Source: Limnomonas spitsbergensis (taxonomy: Eukaryota > Chlorophyta > Chlorophyceae > Chlamydomonadales). From it: a DNA stretch of 64,000 nucleotides. The translations under genes and the position numbers were made by a program. Below, piece by piece: positions 56,601-64,000 of the stretch; within the stretch, counting starts at the first letter, position 1, and every line of letters starts with the position of its first letter. The notes beneath the pieces are model-generated. The model had not been told where the DNA came from. It saw nothing but the letters and a program-made list of their open reading frames with translations, and did not search any database. Where the stretch lies: contig JAYJMM010000124.1 of assembly GCA_037349105.1 (NCBI GenBank), positions 7,176,001 through 7,240,000 of the forward strand. Reading direction: 5' to 3'.

Positions 56601-59348
56601 CCCTCGATCTTCAGAGCCACTACAGCTTTGGATGCATCCGCCAGGCTGTTGAGAATGTGCATCACCAGGTGCATGTAGCTCACTAAAAGCTCCTTTCTGG
56701 CAAGCTCTTGCGAGTTGTCCACACCCTCCTGGGGGCCATCCCTACCAGCAACAGACTGCGGACGCGCTCTGTCGGCTGCGGCCAGACATTTGAGCAGCAC
56801 TGCAAACATGGCTACTATGAGATCTGCCCAACAGAAGGCGTGGGGTGGGAGCCAGGGCTCGGCCCGGATGCCAGGCAAGTGGATGCCTTCCCCCAAGGGC
56901 GCCAATGCCGCCAGGCTCGTGTCGGCGCTTCTTATAGCCAGGCTTAAGCTACCGGCATCCAGCGCCGTATTCAGCAAAGACAGCAGATATCCCAGGTTCT
57001 CGCAGCTACACAGCCTCCGTAACATCGGCAGCAGCAGGGTCAGCAGGCAGCGCTGGACGGCGGGCATGTTGGCACCTCGGCTCTTGGCAGACGAGCTATC
57101 GATGCCCAGCACAATCCGCACGATGGGGTCTACGACATAGTTCCAGGCCTCCTGAGGTTTCAAAGGCCACAAAGCCCAAATTCAGATTCCAGGTTTTAGC
57201 TTCAGGTTCCTGCTTAAGATTCAGAATGCGTGAACATGAGGTATGCATGTCAAGGTGCGCTAAACGGACAAACATGTCCTCCTGTGGCCACATGGGGCGA
57301 TGAAACAATCAGCCGCCGGTCTTGCCATGAACATCGATCAACACATGATGACATGGCTATGTGAGGCAGGATGCCGCCATCACCATGCTGTGACTGAAGT
57401 GTGGCCTCACTTGGGGAACGGACACACTGGTCGCATGGCCGGGCGCTGCATGCCACCCCGGCCACAAGTAGATATCTTCACCACACACGGAGCTGCCTGC
57501 GGCACACAAGCTGTCCAGCCAGGGCATTTCAGCTGTCTGTGGCCAGGGTCTGCCGCTCGAGGGAGCTTTCGCCTGCTGGTCAGCTGCGTTTGCTGGTGGT
57601 GAGGTAGTTGGGCAAGCAGCACTGCCCGCAGCACGTGCCCCAGCCTGGCCTGCTGCTGGGTCCTCCAGCCGCAGCACACATACCACTCTGCACCAGGCCT
57701 GCAAGGCCACTTCCCGCATGCCAACCTCATTGTCATACAGCAGCGCGTGCCTGAGCGGTTGCACCAGCAGCTTGTACCTGCGCCACGAGGATGGCGGAGC
57801 GGGGTTGCGGAGCAAAGAAGGTTCAAATGCCAGGAGTATGAGGCCCACTGCAACGCTTCTTATAATGACAATTAATGAATGATATCATTCATATCGATAT
57901 CGATATCTGCCCTTCATCACCCAAGTCGAGCCAGGCTATTTCACAGGGCAGCATCACGGCATCGCATAGAGTCCCTTCAGGGGCTCACAACGCTTTCAAC
58001 CTCAGCAATCTCAGTCTTAATCACATATGCTCGTGCACTCCCCCCTCATAAGACACACCAGGGCGATAGCTCCTTATGGCCTCCAACCCCACTACCCCTC
58101 TCACCGAGAGGCCTTGTGGACACAGCCACTGCTTGCCATACTGGCTGCCAGCTGCACCCATGCGTTGTAGCCCTCCTGCCTAACGGTGCGGCACTGCTTG
58201 GGGCTGAACACTGGCTTCATCAGCTGCACAGGGGCAAGCGGGAGGGGAGCAGACTCTATATCTACTAGTGGGACCATCTTGATTTGGTCACATACGGCTT
58301 CCCAGATTTGAGGCAATCGACTAAGCATGATGAAAAGACAAAGATCAAACGGGAAGGAAAATGGAAGCACACTGTGTGAGGCAAACGCATATGCTTATTT
58401 TGTGAATGTGAGCCTGATCTGGGCACAAAAGTTCGAGGTAGAGCCTTCGCCAGTTTTCCGTATTCCTTTTGGTCACTTGCATCGAGCAGGTGTTGTCCAG
58501 TCTTTGGTGAGTTGACAAAAGACACTCCGAGCAGCTGCACTACCAAAGCCCAGCTTCGGACCACAGTCAGAGACCACGTAACATCATGAGGACAAAGCTG
58601 CTGCTGGTGAGGAGGGGCAAGATCAGACACGCTCCTCAACGTTGCCTGCAAGATATCTGCCATACCGCCCAAGACGTAGCCATCCTCCAGGTCTGAGGGG
58701 CAGGTGCAAAGGAATGTGGGTCAGGAGATAGGTATGATCTGGAGCATGGTTTGAAGCGGCCCCGACACAGCCTCACAGCCTGACAGATAGCTGGCCATGG
58801 AAATTCTTTGAGCTTCGAAACCAGGCCCTTTGCATCAAGGGTCACACATACCGTACAGCAGGCTCCTGCAGGGAGCCCAGTCACGTACCTTTTACTAAAC
58901 TGTCTGTGATGGCTGGTTCGCCTGCAATGAATGGCACCATGAGCTGTGCACATGATGCAGCGCATGAGCACAGCTTCGACAGGTGCTCTGCGGCTCCCAT
59001 GTCTAACACGGCCTCGCGCCCCCGGACATATCCAGCCATGAGCATGCGCCAGACAACAGGGCCCCAGATGCATGCTGTGTGTGGTATCAGGTTGGGATCC
59101 AGGGAGCAGCCAGCAGCATCTGCCGGTGCTTCGGTGCTGTTTGCAGAAGCAAGCTGTCGAAAGTAGCAGTGGTGGTGGAGCTGAAGCAAGTGCTCAAGCG
59201 ATGTTAGGGCCTGCAAGGTGGATGCGTCGGCTGCCTTGGAGAAGTCTCGTCCGGCATCGAGGAGATGAGGTGTAATGGCTCGAAGCAAGTCTGAGGGAAC
59301 CTCATCCTGAAGCCGGCAAGAGGCATCCATGTGGCTAGGGCCATGCAT
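50635..59348 (-). CDS. RIF1-like HEAT-repeat protein
   Basis: Large Ala-rich helical-repeat protein. Visible exons on the minus strand include about 58890-59348, 58500-58640, 58126-58300, 57606-57776, 56020-57151, 55154-55609, 54678-54766, 53481-54402, 50910-52956 and 50635-50727. Joins were checked for the last five introns (e.g. LALAA/GKGKVDLC, FMR/GASLSAA, LAAAL/SKVTDNF, WEDFE/VDDIRSAQ). The blocks DEVPSDLLRAITPHLLDA, IWGPVVWRMLMAGYVRGREA, RTVRQEGYNAWVQLA, YKLLVQPLRHALLYDNEVGM with REVALQAWCRVV, and AWNYVVDPIVRIVLGID follow the N-terminal HEAT domain of RIF1, which controls replication timing and telomere/DSB end handling. A QQQQQQQ run lies near 55310. The C-terminal about 700 residues are disordered with acidic patches, ending in a short helix (DIRSAQAALMGLLQASHSAM). 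No clear PP1-binding RVxF/SILK pair was found. The start is uncertain; a possible upstream exon at 59445-59485 is out of frame in my reading. Confidence 0.6.
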
Positions 59349-59485
59349 TTGGTCTTGCTGATGTTGGGCAGTATAATGTGATACCTGCAGCTGCAGAGGG
59401 AAGATAGGTTGTCACTACAGGCGCTAGGTATTTCTTTTGGATACCTTTCAAAGTAATCAAGGGCCATGTTGTCATAATCGATCAT

Positions 59486-59971
59486 CGGCAGGGCTATCAG
59501 AACGTGTCAATTGCCAGATTGCATTTGTAGTAACAAGTCTTCAAACCTTACTACATGGCTGCAACGCTTATATCGAACCTGTCCGTTATCGATCGTGTTT
59601 GGCACCGAACTGATGGGAAACGAGGCGGAAAAGACGAGGCACTTGAACGACGGTTGTGTGTAACTCAGCTTCTATCTCTGCAAACCGGTACTGATGGTGT
59701 CCTAATAATGACCGAAAGGCGTCGTTATATGCCAATTCGGCGTGCTATGATAATTCCGAGAGGATGTCAGGGTCTGGGCTGTGGTGTCAGGGTTTGTCTC
59801 GAGTGCGGAAATCTGAAGGAACATCTCTTCCAAAATCGAGGCAGTCTGGGATTTTGAACTGTACACGACAACATCAGCAATAATCTGATTTTATACAAGT
59901 GAAAAATACACAGTGCAGCGTCCTGGTTTCTGCCTCGGTAGCCAGGTGCAGGCATAGAAGCCACGCAAGTC
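59486..59971. other. Divergent intergenic; unsupported short frame
   Basis: An open frame at 59555-59857 (plus) resembles no family. The region probably carries the promoter of the small helical gene and the 5' end of the RIF1-like gene. Confidence 0.4.
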
Positions 59972-60406
59972 ATGTCGAAATTGCCGGATGTTCCCTTGGC
60001 AGATGCACCTCAGCTATTGCAATTCTTGCAAGCTACCTTGGATCAAGTAAGTAATTTCCGGGTGTGAAATCTTCACATGAAGTCAATTTTGCATTGCACT
60101 GATAAGTGATCTTGTCCTCAGCTTGAGTCAGCCTCTGGCGGCATCGATGAGGAGGCAAGGGCTGCTCTGGCCAAGCTTCAAGGGGTTGCAGCATATTCGC
60201 CAGCTGTAAATAAAGAGGCAGCGTCGAGCATGGCGAACATGGGCGAGGAGCACCTGGCAGCTCATTTGGCCAAACTTGAATCACAGATGGCGGCCATTGA
60301 GTCTGCACTGGCACAGAGTTCACCTGAGACTCAGGCACTTATGGCTGATTCAACTGCTGTCTGGGCAGGCAAAGATGGCACTGTCGGGAGAAAGGATCAA
60401 GAGTGA
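59972..60406 (+). CDS. Small helical protein of unknown function
   Basis: Two exons, 59972-60046 and 60122-60406, join in phase 0 (GATCAA/gtaagt to cctcag/CTTGAG) and give 119 residues: MSKLPDVPLADAPQLLQFLQ, then ATLDQLESASGGIDEEARAA and LAKLQGVAAYSPAVNKEAAS. A second helix follows, HLAAHLAKLESQMAAIESAL, with a short tail ending GRKDQE and TGA. It is predicted to be nearly all helix or coiled coil with no membrane segment. No family is recognised. The strong consensus splice sites and clean frame support a real gene. Confidence 0.6.
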
Positions 60407-60999
60407 GATCTGTCAGAGGCCATGACAGGCTATTCCAGTTTTTCATTTGTACCTTAATGCATCGGAGACCTCAGTTGGAAAATAATCCTGTATGTTGAAT
60501 CTTATCGCCAGTGCAACTGTCTGCGTGATCATGTTCAGAATTTATGACCCTTACTCATGGTCAGGACGCAAGTGAAAGCATACTTTTGATACTTGTAATT
60601 TACTGGGAAACTATTTAATTTACAATGACGATTTAAGTCAATGACGTGCCACCTCTGTGCCATGCACAAGAACACAGAGGTGGGTTAAGTGATGACCTGA
60701 GATAAGCCTGTGGCCTGGCTATCACTGCTATGGCTCCAGTTCCCATTGCTGGATTACATTTGCCTCATATCATTGTGTCGCGCGCGCGGCACTGAATGGC
60801 ACACCCTCAAGACCTAGGGCCCATGGACGCCTTTTTGCGCCCCTTGGCCTGCAAATCTGTTAACCCAAGTCCTTATTCCCTCCCACAGATTGACATCTCC
60901 TCCAACCATCAGGATCATATCACGAGATACCCTAAAGTCTTGTACAGGAATTAACCCCACATTGGAGGCTGGCAGGAGGTAGTTGCCTTCACTGTTCTA
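60407..60999. other. Convergent intergenic; nothing recognised
   Basis: Contains 3' flanks of two convergent genes and no protein-like frame. Confidence 0.5.
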
Positions 61000-63150
61000 T
61001 CATGCCACAGGAAATAATCCCCTAACAGCCTTCTTCTGCACCTCAGTCAAGGCTACGGGGAACTCGATAAAGTAGTATATGAACAAGTTACCCATCTTCC
61101 CTGCTGTGTTGTATATGGGCATGCCTTCATCAGCCACATACTGGTAGTCCCCAACCTTGGTCACACCCTGCGTTAGAGGGCACCACGCAGCTGGTCAGCA
61201 AAGCTCATACGCAAAACACATGACAAATGTTAAGTTCCGTGGCTGCATCCGGCCTCACAGTTTCTGCTGCTCTCTTAGAAGCAGCTTCATTTTTACAAAG
61301 AAGCAAGGCAGGAGGATAGGCAAGTAAATAGACTGCAACAGTTCCCCACCTGGGTGCCAATGGTGACCTTGTGCCCATCAAGGTGCACGATCTCCCTGCT
61401 GAAGCCGGTCAGCGCATCCACTAGAGATATTGTCTCATTGATGATCAGGTCGTTGCCTCGGCGCTCCCACCGGGCATCGTGAGGCTGCTTGATGACGAAC
61501 TTCAGGTCACCAGGCTCGCCATCCACAATGGGTTCCCCTTCCTCGAAGAAAGATATTTGCTGCGCAGTTGGCACTCAAGCAGTCAGCGGCAGAGGGCGTC
61601 AACGTGGGATATGAGATGGAAACGCTGGGATGCATTGCTATCTTCTTATCCTAGCCCATCCTTAATCAATCATTCATTACTTGCCAGGGCTTGTGGATAT
61701 GCTTGAGAACGCCTCCCAGGCTCTCACCTGACCGGGCAACATTCCAGGCTCCACATGTACGGTCAGAACCTCGCTCTCTCGCTCCAGCTTGATGTTTTCG
61801 CACTTCTCACACACCTGGGGCAGGTATGGGGATGTCAGATGAGGAGATGGACACATCTAGAGTAACATCCCAAATAACAACAAAGGTAAGGATTGAGACT
61901 GTCAGTCCACATCAGCCTTTCAACAGCAAGCTGGCAATATCTTGCCCAGCTGTAAATCAGGATCAGCACAAGTTACCTGTTTCTGAAACTGCTGGAACAT
62001 TCCAGGTCCAAGCTGCTTGGTCTCCAACACCATTTTGCACCTGCAGTCGCGCTTCCCTGGAGCTGGCTTGATTACTGCCTTTTCGCGAACGACCTGCACC
62101 ATGCACCAGGAACGATATGTAACTTAACCTGTTGTGCTCAATAAGATAGCATCCCTTGTACCGGACCAGCAGTATCATTCCTGCACTGGATTATGATGCA
62201 AAATGGCCAACAACAGCAGGAACCCAGTCCAGGGACAGCTTACAATGATATAAAAGCCGGCTGCCTGACATTCATCCACGTACCTTGAGCTCACGACCCA
62301 AATATAGATCTTTGAGAGTCATGTAGAGGTCTGCATACACATCATGTCCCTTGGGGGTGCGGTCCTCCTGCTGTCCACCAAAGCCCCCGCCAAAGAACCT
62401 GAACGATGAAATGTATCCTTGTCAAGCTCCTTGTGATGACATGACAGGGTGATGCAGTTGTGAACTGGTTCATGACCAGATGCTGAAGCAAGTGCAGCAG
62501 GTATGATTCGAACTGCATCCACATGCAAGGCCCTAAATTCAACCTACATGTCGAAGATGCCGCCGCCTCCCTGACGACCTCCAGCATTTTGCTGGCTGTG
62601 CTGCTTCAGCCCCTCCTCGCCATGACGGTCGTATATCTCACGCTTCGCAGTGTCTGACAATGCTTCGTAGGCTGCAGATAAAGAAACCAGACTGCATCAG
62701 TGTCAATGGACTCAAACCGCATGGCGCTCAAGACATTTCAATATTGGCCATGCATCACACCATTGTTGATCTCCGTAAACCGTTTTGAAGCTGCAGATTT
62801 CTCGTCTTCCGTGCCTGTAACTTTGTCCTGTCATGCAAGGCAAAGTCAAGTCTTCTGTGAAGATCGCAAGATCTTGGCATCACCCGAACACTATTTCACT
62901 CACCGGGTGGAATTGAAGCGCTAGTTTTCGATAGGATCGCTTGATCTGCGAGTCGCTGGCGCCTCTAGGGACTTGCAAAATTTCATAGAAATCCTTGCTG
63001 CAGACAAAAGGCGGGATGATAAGATGGGGACAGACAAGGCTGTCTAGTGCTGATAATATGTTCCAGTAGAAGCATTCCCTACCCCGCAATAGCAAGTAGG
63101 CAGGTACACGCAAACACGAGAACGACAAGCCGGGCCATCACGAAGGTCAT
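61000..63150 (-). CDS. ER-resident DnaJ co-chaperone, ERdj3/DNAJB11 type
   Basis: Lumenal Hsp40 that delivers unfolded clients to BiP. The ATG at 63150 gives a signal peptide, [23 protein letters not shown] in sequence. The J domain is [20 protein letters not shown] then [10 protein letters not shown], with the HPD motif completed across an intron by [12 protein letters not shown], then [21 protein letters not shown] Gly-rich linker ([20 protein letters not shown]) precedes [21 protein letters not shown] short Cys pair region (RDCRCKMV ... CEKCENI) replaces the long zinc finger of type I DnaJ, as in ERdj3. C-terminal beta domains: [78 protein letters not shown] and [20 protein letters not shown], then TGA at 61000-61002. 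No KDEL-like tail, as usual for ERdj3. Confidence 0.93.
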
Positions 63151-63321
63151 CTCGCCCTTCCTGTTTTACAACGATTAACAATTATTCCTGAAGCTTTCTG
63201 TCTGAAGACGAGCTCGCAGTTGTTGATGGCTGGTAGTACAACCCAACAGTACGACACGTGGCTGGTAGCTCCCTGAATCCCTGATGGCTTTCATGGTGGG
63301 TTTAAAGCAAGGGATGAAAGT

Positions 63322-63876
63322 CTACAGCAAGTCAGATCTAAACCTCCGCAGCTCCTCAACTTGGGGCATGTCTTCTTGGCTTTCATCTGACATTCCGTCC
63401 TCCTCCTCCAATCCTGCCATCCTGGTTGACAAATCTTGCTCGTCCAATCCAGGTGGCTGTCCAGGCCCCTGCCAGCTAATTTGATACAGATGTCGTGCCT
63501 GCTCATCGACCTGTGTGGCATTTAAGTGGCCCACAGGCAGCACCTCCACCACCTGCCCTTCAAAGAGCAGGGATCCTGGTGGCAATGACGTCCCAGCACT
63601 AGGCTCCTCAGCGCTGCCGCCCCCCTGCTCAGTGTTCTGGCGGTTGATCTGCTGCGGAACCCTTGGACGTGCCAGTCTGGAGCGTGGCGGCACCAGGTCC
63701 CTGGTCCAGTTAGACCGTTGAAGGTGCCTGACCTGCTGCTCCAGCTGCTCAATGCTCTGCTGGTAGCGGAACTCAAGCCGGTGAAGGTCCTCAGCAGCAT
63801 CTGCTGCCGCTCGTTTCGCGGCCTGATGCGCAGCGCCTTCACGAGCAGCCTCCTGCTTGGCTTGAGCCAGCTCTTG
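63322..63876 (-). CDS. Coiled-coil protein of unknown function, 3' exon (gene continues past the right edge)
   Basis: The last exon begins after a TCTGTGCAG acceptor with QELAQAKQEAAREGAAHQAA. It then forms a heptad-rich helix (RLEFRYQQSIEQLEQQVRHL) and a low-complexity C-terminus with Gly/Glu/Asp-rich patches (GLEEEDGMSDESQEDMPQVE), ending RRFRSDLL and TGA. The N-terminal part lies beyond position 64000. No family can be named from this portion. Confidence 0.5.
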   Translation of the reverse strand, partial: QELAQAKQEAAREGAAHQAAKRAAADAAEDLHRLEFRYQQSIEQLEQQVRHLQRSNWTRDLVPPRSRLARPRVPQQINRQNTEQGGGSAEEPSAGTSLPPGSLLFEGQVVEVLPVGHLNATQVDEQARHLYQISWQGPGQPPGLDEQDLSTRMAGLEEEDGMSDESQEDMPQVEELRRFRSDLL

Positions 63877-64000
63877 CTGCACAGACGCATAGGGAGAGGA
63901 TTTGAACCCTAAAACCGGTTTAGCCAATAGGGGCACAGTACGTTATGCAGCATCATGCAGGGGTTTCCACGATAAAGCTGGGCCAAAGCCTAGCTCCCAC

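Overview
The window is nuclear DNA of a eukaryotic green alga (Chlorophyta, possibly Trebouxiophyceae-like). The evidence is the gene set: plastid-type ADP-glucose pyrophosphorylase, a FAD6-like plastid desaturase homologue, and a flagellar nexin-dynein regulatory complex subunit. Genes are intron-dense with GT-AG introns, genomic strands are freely mixed, and there are no operons. Confident genes end in TGA or TAG, so the standard code is used. Exon joins and starts are read by eye and should be treated as models.

Layout: 0-2.4 kb no confident gene; 2.4-6.3 kb ADP-glucose pyrophosphorylase large subunit (+); 6.3-9.8 kb accessory/intergenic DNA with short repeats; 9.8-13.2 kb AAAP/SLC38-type amino acid transporter (+) with a 33-bp intronic minisatellite; 14.0-17.5 kb GH37 trehalase (+); 18.7-21.4 kb PCID2/Thp1-type TREX-2 subunit (+); 22.6-23.9 kb ribosomal protein eS19 (-), divergent from 24.1-27.1 kb DRC2/CCDC65 (+); 27.6-29.7 kb secretory prolyl 4-hydroxylase with a C-terminal ShKT-like module (+); 30.6-34.8 kb DUF3754/TMEM143-like membrane protein (+); 36.0-38.5 kb a decayed inverted-repeat mobile element plus a head-on deleted relative; 38.6-41.8 kb an EGLN/PHD-like oxygenase carrying an N-terminal PIH1/CS-like domain (+); 43.5-44.8 kb zinc-motif hypothetical protein (+); 45.4-47.7 kb mitoribosomal mS29/DAP3 (-), divergent from 47.9-50.3 kb FAD6-like protein with broken histidine boxes (+); 50.6-59.3 kb RIF1-like HEAT-repeat protein (-); 60.0-60.4 kb small helical protein (+); 61.0-63.2 kb ERdj3/DNAJB11-type ER co-chaperone (-); and the 3' end of a coiled-coil gene (-) running off the right edge.

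Functionally this is mostly a housekeeping neighbourhood: starch synthesis, trehalose breakdown, mRNA export, cytosolic and mitochondrial translation, ER folding, replication timing and flagella. The items most worth following are the CS-domain/prolyl-hydroxylase fusion, the catalytically disarmed desaturase, the intronic array in which each unit carries a splice acceptor, a duplicated exon end in the pyrophosphorylase gene, and two unnamed dispersed repeat families plus an inverted-repeat element.
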